A stretch of 64,000 nucleotides of DNA from positions 225,775,157 through 225,839,156 of the forward strand of contig NC_133661.1 of the NCBI RefSeq assembly GCF_037893015.1, in the 5' to 3' direction. The DNA is from Macrotis lagotis. Its lineage: Eukaryota > Chordata > Mammalia > Peramelemorphia > Peramelidae. Shown here in pieces: positions 1-11,589 of this stretch. Within the stretch, counting starts at the first letter, position 1. Each line of letters starts with the position of its first letter. The notes below the pieces were generated by a model. The model saw only the letters and a program-made list of their open reading frames with translations, made no database searches and was not told the origin of the DNA. The translations under genes and the position numbers were made by a program.

Positions 1-640
1 AGACATACCTTTAAAGCTCTAAGTTCCAGACTAGTGACTTGGTGGAAGAAGCTCCCTACAATGACAACACCACAAATTTAACCTAGGTCTTGAAGAATTG
101 GGAGAATTTCAATAGGCAGAAATGGGAGAACAAGATTCAATCTGAAAAATTAAGTAGCCTGTGCCTTCAAGAAGGAAAAGGGTGAAAAATAACATGAATG
201 CAGATTTTTAAAAAAAATTTAATCTCAACCTAGAATTTCAGTGGTATAGGGTAGTGGTCTCCAAAGTAGAAGGGTGGAACCCTACAGGGATTCCTAAGTA
301 GGTTGTAGTTTAAGCTCCAACGAGTGTGAGATCCACCAGACTTTGAGAATATCATGGTCTTGTCTCTAATCTAACTATTCAATTCCCTTCATTATTCCCA
401 TGCTATGGCCCTGTCCATTGCTCACCCTGATGTGGGCTCCTCAGGGCAGTTATAACCTAAACAAATCCAAATCCAGCCACTCACAAAAGCTATAAATGCA
501 AAATTCTTACCCTACCCTTTATCATTCTACCTCCTGAGCACCTTGTAATCCAAAGCTATGACTGTCCACTATCCTTCTATCCTCTCTCCCCCTGCATCAG
601 GAGATGATGGGTAGAAGTGCCCCTTACCTTCTTCCTGCCA
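1..640. other. No feature recognised
   Basis: AT-rich unique-looking sequence. No coding exon, RNA gene or clear repeat seen. Confidence 0.5.
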
Positions 641-683
641 ACACACACACACACAGACACACACACACACACACACACACACA
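641..683. repeat. (CA)n microsatellite
   Basis: About 21 CA units with one interruption. Confidence 0.98.
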
Positions 684-822
684 AAACTCATGCATGTACA
701 CACACTTTTTACTTATTTGGTGGGAAACAAAGAAAAATGAAGAACAGCCACAGATGAGTTTTGATTATATTATCTTTCTTTTTAGGAGACATCTGGTAGC
801 ATAGACTACTAGGTCTGGAGTT

Positions 823-1275
823 ACGAAGTTGTTGTTCACTTATTTTTCAGTTGTGTCTCACCCTTCAGGATCTCCTTTGGAGTTTTCTTGCTAAAGATAC
901 TGGAGCAGTTTGTCATTATGTTTTCCAGCTCATTCCACAGATGAGGACGTTGAGGCAAAAAGGGTTAAGTGACTTTCCAAGGATCACACAAGCTAGAAAG
1001 TGACTGAAGCCTGATTTCAACTTGGAAATAGAAGTCTTCCTGACTTCAGGCCCATAACTCTATCCCTTGTGCCATGGAGTCAGGAAGATCTGAGGTCAAA
1101 TCCAGCCTCAGACATTTACTAGTTGTGTGACACTGGGAAAATCACTTAATCTCTGTTTGCTTGTTTCTTCAACTACAGAAAAGAGTATAATAATAGGCCC
1201 TGCCTTGCAGGACTGTGGTCAGAGTCGAGTGAGATAAGATTTGTTAAAGCAGTTTTACATAGTAGGCACTTTAAA
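823..1275. repeat. Two old CORE/MIR-type SINEs, back to back
   Basis: 823-1067 is a long-form SINE on the - strand (tggagttttcttgctaaaga ... agggttaagtgactttccaa). 1068-1275 is a + strand copy (gtcaaatccagcctcagaca ... catagtaggcactt). Confidence 0.7.
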
Positions 1276-1289
1276 AAGTTCTCATTTCC

Positions 1290-2290
1290 ATATTTCCTCC
1301 TCCCAAGCCCACTCTACTTCCATTCACCATCCTTCCACACCCCTCTTTTCCTTGATTCATCAAGCAACTGAAACTATTCTGTTCAAGGTTTCTTATGATC
1401 TTCTAATTGCCAGATTTAGTCTGTTCTCAACCCTTATCTTTCTTGATCTCTGTCCTGATTGTTTCCTGATTGTATCCTGATTGTTTCCTGTTTCTTCTCT
1501 AGATTTTTGCAACCCTGCTTTCTCTCCTCCCACCTCTTTGATCTCTCCTTAGTCTCCTTTGCTGAATCCCCAACTATAGACTATATTCTGCTTATGGCTG
1601 GTATTCCATAAGTCTTGATTCTGGATGTTCTTCCCTTCTCACTGCCCCTCTTGGTGAATCTATAGGTTTAAGTATCATCTCTATATGGAGGACACATAGA
1701 TCTGTATAGTTAGCTTGAACCTTTCCCCCAAACTCCTGACCTATATCACCAACTGCCCATTATGGGTCATTTCAAACCTGAGGTTCCATAGACATCTCAA
1801 ACTCAACATGCCCCAAACTGAACCAATGATACATTTTGCCCCAAACCCACACATCTTCTGACTCTACTTATTTCTGTCAAGGAGACCACCATCCTACCAA
1901 TCATCCAGGTTTAAAACTTTAGTCTTATCCTTGACTCCTCACTTTCTCTCATCCTACCTATCTATAAGGTGCTAAATTTTGCCATTTCCTTCTCCATCAT
2001 ATCTCATGTCTATCCCCTTATATCTACTTGCATGGCTACCAGCTCATCATCTTCTAATGGGACTATTGTAATAACCTCCTCATTAATCTCCCTTCTTTAT
2101 CTCCCCCCTTCTCCAATCAGTCCTGCATATATTTTCCTTTGTAATTTTCCCAAAGGAGAAAATCACTAGCTTTCTTGATAAACTTCAGAAGCTCCCTATT
2201 GACTCTAGTGTAAAATATAACTTCATATTTATCTCATCCTTTTTTACAACTATTTTTATATAAATTTTATAGAATTATTAGTAAGGCCTA
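1290..2290 (+). mobile_element. L2 LINE reverse-transcriptase relic
   Basis: A pyrimidine-rich + strand sequence matches the 3' half of the L2 RT frame: agacatctcaaactcaacat (KLN), ccaaactgaaccaatgatac, tccttgactcctcactttct (LDSS) and ctattgtaataacctcctca. It is heavily decayed with no long frame. The family assignment rests on remembered L2 sequence. Confidence 0.75.
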
Positions 2291-2383
2291 TACATCTGCA
2301 TAATATATTATTTCTCTATCATATGCAAGATATATTATATATAAATACATATAATAATTTCTATATTCTTAGTACATATAGTA

Positions 2384-2385
<2 letters not shown>

Positions 2386-2427
<42 letters not shown>
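2386..2427. repeat. (TA)n microsatellite
   Basis: About 20 uninterrupted TA units after an AT-rich stretch starting near 2330. Confidence 0.98.
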
Positions 2428-2430
<3 letters not shown>

Positions 2431-3368
2431 TATATAATTGGAAATCAAGTGGTCAAAAACCTCTTACTGATAGGTTATGTAGCCACAGAAGTACTGGTAT
2501 GGTACTAAGTTCCTATTGCCAAATCAGATGCTAATCTGCTTCTATATAGACTTACTTGGGGGCACTTAGAGAGCCATTTGGGAGAAATTAAGTGACTTGC
2601 CTAGGGTCACACAGCCAGTATGCCAAAGGCTAGCCTTAAGCCCAGGTCATCTTAAATTGGAAGTCAGGTCCCTTTTTACCATGCCAATGATGCCTGTAAA
2701 GCAGAAATGTTAGACTCATAGCCTGCTAGCAGCAAAACTCCTTGAACAAGATTGAAATGTAATTGGAAAATATCTAATAAAATAAATAAAAATATAACAG
2801 ATAATATTTATTTGTGGTTTTCTAAGTCAAAATGCAACCTGCATCTACTTCTATTTGAGTCTGGCACTATTCTTCTAAGTATAAAATTGATGCAAAATAA
2901 AAAATAATTTTGGGGTGAGGTGGGTTTAGGAGCACTAATCTTTGGGAAATTCAATCAGTCACTGAGGTCTGCCTCAGCCCGGGGCCATACTTTATGGGTC
3001 ATTCAACCTGAAGATTTCCTAGTCCTGCTTTAAGTTTCTAATTGTTTTACATTTATTTGTTTAATCTCTCCTATTAATGTTTAAGTTACTCCTAGATAGG
3101 GGCCATACCTTCTGCTCTTTTTTTATTTTCACTGCCTCTCCTAGTACCTAGCAAAGTACTAGGTATTCACTAGACATTCAAGAAGTAGGTATTACATGAA
3201 TGAGTGACTTACAAAATGAATCTGGCAGACATAGGGAACCAAAGAATGTGAAAAAGAACATACTCGAGGTCTAGCCCATTCATTGAGTGAATACACTGAA
3301 GACTGGCCTAACTAGCCAGTTGATCACTTTTCTTATGTCATAGATGCCTTTGTCAATTTGCTGAAATC

Positions 3369-3468
3369 TATGGAGAAGTTCCAAACTTCCTTTTTGTAGT
3401 TCTACCTTAGTATCCTCCAGAAATGTTCTTAGTTCTATTAACCCATAAACAATGCTGCAAACCAATAT
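3369..3468 (+). repeat. Inverted duplication A, left arm (100 bp)
   Basis: Reverse complement of 4537-4636 with three mismatches and no gaps by eye. It is not a repeat family I recognise. Confidence 0.93.
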
Positions 3469-3739
3469 TCCTCAGAACAACAAATGAATGAAGTATTTAT
3501 TTAGAACTTAGTATAGTTCAAAGTACTGTACTAATAAGTCCTGGAGGTCCAAACTAAAAAAGTGACAACTCCTACTCTCAAGGAGTTCACATTCTTTTGG
3601 GGGAGACAACACATATGAAATCTTAAACTTTATAAATGTAATGATTTTAAAAGTATAAAATTAAATATGTTGGATTGTAAAGGAAACCAGTTTGTAGAAA
3701 TATAATTATAATTTTTTTAAACACGTTCATAGACTCCAT

Positions 3740-4000
3740 GTAGAAAACTCCTGGTCTAATGGAAAGCTTACTGAGGGTAGTTAGAAAACCTAGGTTCATA
3801 CAGTCCTAGCTCTATTAATTCCCCTCTGGAGCCTCAGTGAACTCAGCTGTAAAATTAGGATAATCAAACTTATACCAATCCCACAGGGCTGCTGAGAGGA
3901 TCAGATATATTTAAATCATTTTGTAAACCATAGAATGTTAATATAAGTATAAAACTTATTATTCATTACTAGCTACCTCTGTAGCTCTGTGATCATGGGC
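3740..4000 (+). repeat. MIR-type SINE
   Basis: aaacctaggttcatacagtc, gagcctcagtgaactcagct, tcccacagggctgctgagag: an old MIR layout on the + strand. A - strand MIR lies at 4760-4900. Confidence 0.6.
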
Positions 4001-4393
4001 AAGTCATTTTCCAAGGGCATCTTCAGTTAAGGAATAACTAAGCTTTCATAAGCTATTTCCAACACTGGAGGATATCTTAAGCATTTTGCAGTTGATGACT
4101 TTAAGGTCCCATTGTACTGTTTATGAAAAAGCATTTGATTCAGTTTGAAAACTGGCAAAAAAAAAAGTATGTGTTGCAGAGGAGAAGGGGAAGTATTGTG
4201 GATTTGGTGTTTTCTTCCTCTAAATCTATGAAGTAGATCATTATTATTATTATTTCATTAGTGGTCCCCACACAGGTTGATCATGATAGAATTGCACCAT
4301 GTAAGGCATAATTCTCTTTTAGTTAATGGAGAACTATTTTTTCCTAAACACATTTGATTCCCTAATGCAGTTCTAAAATTGTATTTGTGAATG

Positions 4394-4394
4394 T

Positions 4395-4431
<37 letters not shown>

Positions 4432-4474
4432 TGTGTGTGTGTGTGTGTCTGTGTGTGTCTGCGTCTGTGTGTCC
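4394..4474. repeat. (GT)n microsatellite with CT interruptions
   Basis: TG units broken by single C substitutions. It lies in the spacer of the 3369/4537 inverted duplication. Confidence 0.98.
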
Positions 4475-4536
4475 CACACAGGTGGGATAAAAGGTGTATA
4501 AAAAGAGGGAGGTAAGGAAGGAAAAGATCATTTGAT

Positions 4537-4636
4537 ATATTGGTTTGCAGCATTGTTTATGGGCTAATAGAACTAAGAACATTTCTGGAGGATACTAAGG
4601 TAGAACTACAAAAAGGAAGTTTGGGACTTCTCTATA
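4537..4636 (-). repeat. Inverted duplication A, right arm (100 bp)
   Basis: Contains cagcattgtttatgggctaa and tctggaggatactaaggtag; the reverse complement is at 3369-3468. The spacer is 1068 bp. Confidence 0.93.
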
Positions 4637-4961
4637 TCCCAGGGTCCCTTTTTGGAGTAAAGGGAGGAAATCAACATTAGGTGTACTAAATGTGAGCTGA
4701 GCTCAACTGAGCCAAGTTGCTTTGTAAATATTATTTACTTGAACCCTCATAGTAACCTTGGAAGGTAGGTGCTACCATTGTCCCCATTTTACAGTTGAGA
4801 AAACTGAGGCTGAGAGGTCAATTGACTTGCCAAGGTTTATATAACTGGTAAGTGAATTAGACAAAATTTGATCTCAGGCCATCCTGAGTCCAAGTCCAAC
4901 TATCTTTGAAGTATTGAAGTAATAAAAGACTATCCTGCAGAACAGAGGAGAGAACAAAAGG

Positions 4962-5231
4962 ATGGAAGGGGCAAAGTTAATTAGGAGATTATTCTGGTCT
5001 TATACAGAGTACCACAATTCTAGGTTTTGGAGCAAAATGTCATTGTTATTTTTCCAAACCCCTAAAGACTATAACTACCCTACAGTCTACTTTGCCCCAG
5101 GGGAGGTGAAGGAATTCATCTGGGGGGTCCCTGGAAACTGCCAAATAGAATACAGCACAAAGTCTATTTCCAGAAGGCAGTTGGTTTTGATTGCTGTCCA
5201 AAAGGAACTGAGGCTTACATTTCTTTTGTAA
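4962..5231 (+). other. Unassigned 89-codon open frame
   Basis: An open frame from ATG 4962 to TAA about 5231 with fairly mixed composition (contains NYPTVYFAPGEVKEFIWG). I do not recognise it. There is no promoter, splice or homology support, so chance is the default view. Confidence 0.12.
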
Positions 5232-5290
5232 AGAACACAAGGGGTGGAGACCAGGTTGTTCAGCTTGTCAAAGAACAGTTTTGTTTTGTT

Positions 5291-5444
5291 TTGTTTTTAG
5301 GTTTTTGCAAGGCAAGGGGGTTAAGTGGCTTGCCCAAGGCCACACAGGTAATTATTAAGTGTCTGTGGTCACATTTGAACTCAGGTACTCCATACTCCTG
5401 ACTCCAGGGCTGGTGCTGTATCCACTGCGCCACCTAGCTGCCCC
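5291..5444 (-). repeat. Marsupial SINE, short form
   Basis: Reverse copy: ggtttttgcaaggcaagggg ... gcgccacctagctgcccc. Possible imperfect flanking repeats aaagaacagtttt / aaagagagcagtttt. Confidence 0.9.
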
Positions 5445-5771
5445 AAAAGAGAGCAGTTTTCAGGAAATTGGGTGCGTCCTCTGTTGGGAAAAGCAATCCA
5501 CCAAGGGGAACAACACTGACAAACTATAATACAACCAAAGAAGGATGATGCTGTGAGGGGCTCTCACTAGGCAACCTGGAAGTCCAGACAAGGACCACAA
5601 CTTATCTACTGTCACACAGTGTTAGAGCTAGGATTTGAACTCAGATCTCTTAATTTGTTCTACACCAAGATCAAATTTATTATCTTAGAGGTCATTGAAT
5701 CCATCATTTTATAGATGAAGAAACTGAGGCACATATAACTAAAGTGATTTGTCCAATGTTGAAGAAAATAA

Positions 5772-5928
5772 GGGGTGGTTAGGTGGCACAGTGGATAGAG
5801 CACGCGCCCTGGAGTCAAGAATACCTGAGTTCAAATCTGGCCTCAGACACTTCATAATTACCTAGCTGTGTGACTTTGGGCAAGCCACTTAAACCCATTG
5901 CCTAACAAAAAAAAAAGTTAAAAAAAAA
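5772..5928 (+). repeat. Marsupial SINE, short form
   Basis: Starts ggggtggttaggtggcacag and ends in an A-rich tail; flanked by agaaaata-type repeats. Confidence 0.9.
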
Positions 5929-5934
5929 GAAAAT

Positions 5935-6340
5935 AGGTTGTTTAGTCTGAGGAAAGAAAGATTATTTTGGGAGAATTGCTGGGGAAGTAGTGTCAAGAAA
6001 ACTCTCTCCAAATATTTAAAAGGTTATCAAGTTGATTTCTTTTGTTTTACTCCAGAAAGTAAATCTAAGACTGGTGGCTTGGTAGTCCTGGGAAACAGAT
6101 TTTAACTCTGTGGAAGAACATTCTAATAATTTCAAAGCGAAGTTGGATGATTGAATTTCCTCATTTATGTCATAATACCTGGATTGAAACTGAGAAACTT
6201 CAGTCTGGGATGTTAGAAAGGAGATTCCAATTCTAGGAGAGATTAGAAGAGATACTCTTCAAGATCTACCCAATTCTCCATGATTTCATGATTTTCCTCT
6301 CCGATAGGGACCAAAAATCCAAACAAATACTAGATTCAGA
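5935..6340 (+). repeat. Old L3/CR1-like LINE fragment
   Basis: Sequence of the type ttgtttagtctgaggaaaga ... tccaaatatttaaaaggtta is a widespread mammalian L3/CR1 3' region. Related pieces are at 10530-10870 (tggcctgtttaacctgaagg), 20735-20779 and 21617-21840 (agagctgtccaaaaggagaa). Confidence 0.5.
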
Positions 6341-6654
6341 TAATCGTAGACGAAATGGAAAGAACCATATTTATGCTATTTAGTGCAGCACTGTATTTTA
6401 TATTTGAGGAAACTGAAGCTCAGAGAGGAAGTGATTTGCTTAAAATCTACAGTTATTTAATGACAAAATCTAAGGCCAACATTCAGATCTCTTGCCTCCT
6501 GATATGGTGCTTTCCTGCCATAAAAACAGGAAAAGGAACTTGATGAAATGCTAAGTTGCCTTTTTTAGAGAAGGCAATAGAGGATGTGAAGGAGGAGTAC
6601 CAATGATAAGGTGAACCTTTCACTGTCAAGTGGAAAGAAGAGGTATCATTGATG

Positions 6655-7660
6655 AATACTCATATTTTTTGTATTATTTTTGTCTTAACATCTGAGTTCC
6701 AACTGTTTTACTCCTTTTCCTCCCAAACCCCTACTAAAGCAGGTCAGCTATACTCTACACAGTTCCATTTATCAGTTCTTTTTCTGCAGGTGTAATGCAT
6801 CTTCTTTCATAGGTCCTTTGTAGTTGATTTGAATATTGACATAACTCAATAGCTTAGTCATTCACATTTACTCTTCAAACAATATTGCTATTATTGTATA
6901 CAATTTTCTCTTGGTTCTGCTCATTTTGCTCCATTATTTCATGTAAGTCTTGCCATGTTTTCCTCAAATCAGCCTGCTCATTATTTCTTACAACTCAGTT
7001 TTCCATCACAATCATATATCAGGTTATTCTGCAATTTATGGTCATCTCCTTAATTTTCAGTTCCTTGCTACCACAAAGAGAACTGCTATTAATATGGTTT
7101 TTTTTTAGGGTTTTTTTTTTTTGCAAGGCAAATGGGGTTAAGTGGCTTGCCTAAGGCCACACAGCTAGGTAATTATGAAGTGTCTGAGACCAGATTTGAC
7201 CCCAGGTACTCCTGACTACAAGGCCAGTGCTTTATCCACTACGCCACCTAGCTGCCCCTATTAATATGTTAAAACATGTAGTTTTTTCCCCTCTAATCTC
7301 CTTGGGAAACAGAGCTAATAATGTTATTGCTAGGGAACTTTTGAACCATAATTCCAGATCGCTCTTCCAAAATTTACAGTTCCAATAACAATATATTAGT
7401 GTTCCAATTTTTCCACATTCCCTCCAACATTTGTCATTTCCCTCCTCTATCGTTCTAGCTAAGCTGATAGAAGTGAGATGATACTTCAAAGTTGTTTTAA
7501 TTTGTATTTCTTTTTTTATTTGAATTTCTCTAATCAGTAATGATTTAGAGCATTTTTCCATATGAATATATATGACTTTGTTTTTTTCCTTCAAAAACTG
7601 ACTATTTCCTTTTATCATTTATCAATTGGATATTCATCTTTTAATCATTAAAACTTGGGC
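6655..7660 (-). mobile_element. LINE-1 3'-end fragment interrupted by a SINE
   Basis: Reverse-strand L1 sequence (tctgctcattttgctccatt, ttccaataacaatatattag, tgaatttctctaatcagtaa) on both sides of the SINE at 7097-7257. It is diverged, with no usable frame. Confidence 0.75.
7097..7257 (-). repeat. Marsupial SINE inserted in an L1 fragment
   Basis: Reverse short-form SINE flanked by the target-site duplication ctattaatatg (7086-7096 and 7258-7268). Confidence 0.95.
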
Positions 7661-8300
7661 TTGAATGCTATACTGATGGATCTCACTGCTTTTGGAAGTG
7701 ATGCAGATCCTAACCATCCTTGCCTGCCCATCCTATGCTACACATGTCCATATGATCCCAAAAGTTCAACACAGGTGTTGAACTTGGTGGAGGTCTTCCT
7801 CAATTTTTCCTGACATTGAGAGGTTACCAGGGATAACTTCACTCTATTGCTCATCCTTCTCCCTCACCACATGACTACACCCATCTTCTTTTTCTATCAT
7901 ATTTCCTTGATGCCTGAGATAACTTCTGTTCTTCTTCAAAGTCCCTTATTGGTTATATATTGCAGCCTTATATACACCATCTTCCCTACAACAGTGTTGG
8001 TAGAATTTTGGCATCAAAAATACAGACCTTTGTTTCATTGGGAAGTTTGGAATCTTTTAAGAAACTTTGCCATTTTAAAAAACAACTCAGTCTACTTTTT
8101 CCCCTCAATCACTACTCGACCCACATTAGTTGCTCATCTCTACTGACTATCTCAGATAGCCACATTGATGAACAAACTCTATATTGTTCAACCAAATGCA
8201 TATTACAATTTGGGCAGTTTGATGCATTTGTTCTTTATATGTGTATGTTTAGGTCAAACTTTGAGTTTAACAAACTTCCTTTCAGGATCCTCTAAAATAT
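7660..8300. other. Unassigned sequence between two L1 fragments
   Basis: Pyrimidine-rich on the + strand, with overlapping open frames of about 100 codons at 7847-8295. No family recognised; it may be an old element. Confidence 0.3.
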
Positions 8301-8304
8301 TTCC

Positions 8305-8660
8305 ATGCTTTTTTTCCCCTCCTAAATTTATAATTTTTCACATCATTTTTTTTAAAATTTGAGTTCCAAAATTCTACCTTTTTTGCAGTCCCCTCCCCGC
8401 TTTTTGAGAAGACAAGAAATGTATCTATTATATATATGAAATTATGCAAAACATTTTCATATTAACAATATTGCCAAAAAAACTCCAAGAAAAATTAAGA
8501 CAAGACTAATTTGCATTCAGAGTTCATCAGTTCTCTCTGTGGTGGATAGAAGTTTTCATTCTGTATCCTTTGTAATTGTCTTGGATCATTGTATTGATTG
8601 GAGTAGCTAAGTGTTTAATGATATTCCCTTCCTTAATGTGGTTGGTACAATGGGGGTTTG
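8305..8660 (-). mobile_element. LINE-1 3'-end fragment
   Basis: Reverse-strand L1 tail: agtccttt-type C/T-rich end, then gcattcagagttcatcagtt and cctttgtaattgtcttggat, the complement of the tail seen at 16640-16890. Confidence 0.75.
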
Positions 8661-9269
8661 ATGTAGCCAGCTCAATATCATCTGTAGACAGGAGTAACTG
8701 GGATGGATATGGGAATCTCCTCATCATAATGGCAAATGCCTTTGGCAAACACATTTCCTAGTTTTATTCTCTGCCTGGTATTTGTAATTGTTGCTGGTGG
8801 AGTCCTTGAACAGGATTATATTTGTTGTTATATTTTAAAATGTCAACTCCCTTGAGAACTGGGATTATCTTATGCCTTTCTTTGTATCACCAGTACATAG
8901 TACAATGGCTGATATATAGTAGGTGCTTAATAAATGCTGGATGACTACCTGAATATTGAAAGATTCTTATATAAATGACAAACAACTTTTTGGCAAAGAG
9001 CCTTTAGGTTAGCAATTGACTTAGTAAATCAGGTTTTTTTTCCTTAGTCATCAACCAGAAGCCGAATGGGAGCTTGTATTCTCTACATCTTTCATTCACC
9101 TGAAAAATGAGAAAGATAATGTTCCAATGTTGGATATTACTTGTGGAAGCCTATTTGTTCTCTACCCTCAATGAGAATGCCCTTGATTCATGTAAAAAGG
9201 ATCCACAGAAAGATTGTGTAAAGGTGGAAGGATAGGCATATTGTTGGTAGTAATTGTTTTCATTTTTAA

Positions 9270-9460
9270 AAATTAATAATTAGATATTAGATGATTTTTT
9301 TCTTCCAGATACAATTCTTTACTACCATAAAAAAGCATTGCTATTAGTATTTTGTTATATGTGGGGATGTTCTTCTTATCAATGACCTCTCTGGGATTTA
9401 AGCCTAGTAGTGGAATATTTGGGTCAAGGGGTCCAAACATTTTAGTCACTAAAATTTCAT
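9270..9460 (-). mobile_element. Small LINE-1 fragment
   Basis: Reverse-strand ORF2-tail sequence (ttctttactaccataaaaaa, gcctagtagtggaatatttg) matching the same part of other L1 copies in the window (for example 15750-15870). Confidence 0.7.
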
Positions 9461-10529
9461 CTTTGTAGCCTTAGCACTTTGAACAAGATTGTGTACATAA
9501 TAGATAATATTAAATAGAATTTAATTTAAAAACACTTGGGTGACTGGATCTCTTGAAACTCCATTTTGCTGATTTATTTACCACATAATATTGTGTTAAA
9601 ATTTTTTATGTTTTATCTTCCTACTAGACTATATGCTTTATGGGGGCAGGAGCCATGTCTTATTTTACCTTTGTATCTTCCTCAGTTTCTAGCAAAGTTT
9701 TGCATTTGTTGAATGAATAAACAATGAGAGATAGACCTACACCACCCCAAGTCAAGAGTGAAACTCCTCAAAACTCACTTGAGAAGTTTCTTGAGAATTG
9801 CTTTCAAAGTCAATATGACCTTCTAAGATTGATTTATTCAAAGGACTCTTCAGGTGTTTCTGCATTCTGAAACAAAGCTTGGGATTCCAGGAAAATGCCA
9901 TCATCAACAACAAAAGGAACATTACATTCTTATCATGATAAGCTGAGATTTTCACTCCTGGTGCTATTGATTTGATCTGAATGACAACTATTGCATTAGT
10001 TACGCCTTCCTTCTGAAGTTACTGCTTCAGAAAATGTCTGAAGTTTTCATGAAATCTCCATCTCCAAGGGAAAACAAAACTCATTGGCCTTTGAGAAATT
10101 AGCTAGCTATGTATTTTCCCTTTTCTTTTCAGTCTTACTAAATCTCTTCCAGAGAGCCTAGTGCTGTGGCTATATTTATATACAAATGGACATTTTGGAT
10201 CTGCCAAGGAGTACCATTTTTTTTCTGTGTCAACTTAGGCAAGTCATTTTCTTGATTCCTCTATTCCTAGAATCCATATCTGGAGATGTTGCTTTTAGCC
10301 TATAACCAGTAAGAATAGCAATTGCTCACATTTTAAAATCTTTTTAAAACTTACAAAACACTTTTCCTCATGACAATCTTCTGAGGTAAGGAACAAAAAA
10401 ATTATAATTCAGATTTTATAGTTGATGAAACCAAGGCTCAAAGAGTAAAATGATTTGTTCCAATTTACAAAGCTAATGTTAGAGCTAGGATTCCAATTCA
10501 AGTGTTCAAGTCTAATAGAATCATAGAAC

Positions 10530-10870
10530 CATTGAATTGAAAGGGACCCCAAAAATTTCTACATTTAGAGGATTGAGTTCAGTTCTGGGTACCACGTTTA
10601 AAAAGGAATATTGGCTATAACTAAAGGAGGGTACCTTGCATGGTGAGGGGTCAGGAGATAATAGGTCCGTTGAAAGAACTTGGCCTGTTTAACCTGAAGG
10701 AAAGAAGATATGGGGGAAGGCACTGAGAACAGGAAATTGAAGACTGTTCAACTATCAGAAGGGTTGTCATATGGGAGAGAAATTAGAATTAATCTACTTG
10801 ACCCAAGAGGGCAAAAGTAGGAAAAATGGGTAAAAGTTAGAAGAGGCACATTTAGTCTTGAAATGTGTAA
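10530..10870 (+). repeat. Old L3/CR1-like LINE fragment
   Basis: Contains ttgagttcagttctgggtac and gcctgtttaacctgaaggaa, in the order seen in other L3/CR1 copies; heavily diverged. Confidence 0.5.
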
Positions 10871-11091
10871 ATCTAACAATCAGAGCTAAATGAATGAGTA
10901 GGCAAATTCACTTTTAGCTTCTTTTTTTTAGAATTGGAGCTAGTTTTATACTGACAGTTCATATTTTTGTCTCCTTGGGACAAAAATAATAATTCACATT
11001 TCTGTAGCATTTCAAGGTTTGCAAAGGGGTTTACATATATGTTCTCCTTTAATCCTCCTAGGAACCTTGCGATGTAGGCATCATCATATTG

Positions 11092-11205
11092 TTGTTGTTT
11101 AGCTGTTTCTAACTGTCCAACTTTCAGTGAGCCCACTTGGAGTTTTCTTGGCAAAGATACTGCAGTGGTTTGCCATTTTTTTCTCCAGCTCATTTTACAG
11201 ATTTA
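11092..11205 (-). repeat. Long-form SINE fragment
   Basis: ggagttttcttggcaaagat then ctccagctcattttacag, the distal half of the long-form SINE in reverse. Confidence 0.75.
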
Positions 11206-11299
11206 TCACTAATTAGGAACCTACTAAGCAGAACATTTAATTAGCTGAAATTTTTCTTCCACCCTCTTTAGAAAAAACCAATTCCCCCCACAAAATTGG

Positions 11300-11556
11300 T
11301 GGGTGGCATAATTAATAGAGTGCTGGGATTCAGGTCAGGAAGACCTGAGTTCAAATATGGCCTCAAACACTTAAGAGCTGTGTAACCCTGGGCAAGTTAC
11401 TTAACCTCTGCCTCAGTTTCATCATCTGTAAAACAAGAATAATAATAGCACATAACTCCCAGAATTGTTGTAAGGATCAACTAAGGTAATATTTGTAAAA
11501 TGCTTACTTTACAGAGACTGGTATATAGTAGGTGCTTAATAAATGTTTATGACTGA
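11300..11556 (+). repeat. MIR/CORE-type SINE
   Basis: aagacctgagttcaaatatg, ctgtgtaaccctgggcaagt, cctcagtttcatcatctgta, ending tagtaggtgcttaataaatg. Confidence 0.8.
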
Positions 11557-11589
11557 TGGAGGTGGCAGAAAAAGTCTTAAGATTTTGTG

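Noticed and set aside
604..804. 66-codon frame with Thr-His repeats
   Set aside because: Translation of the (CA)n microsatellite.
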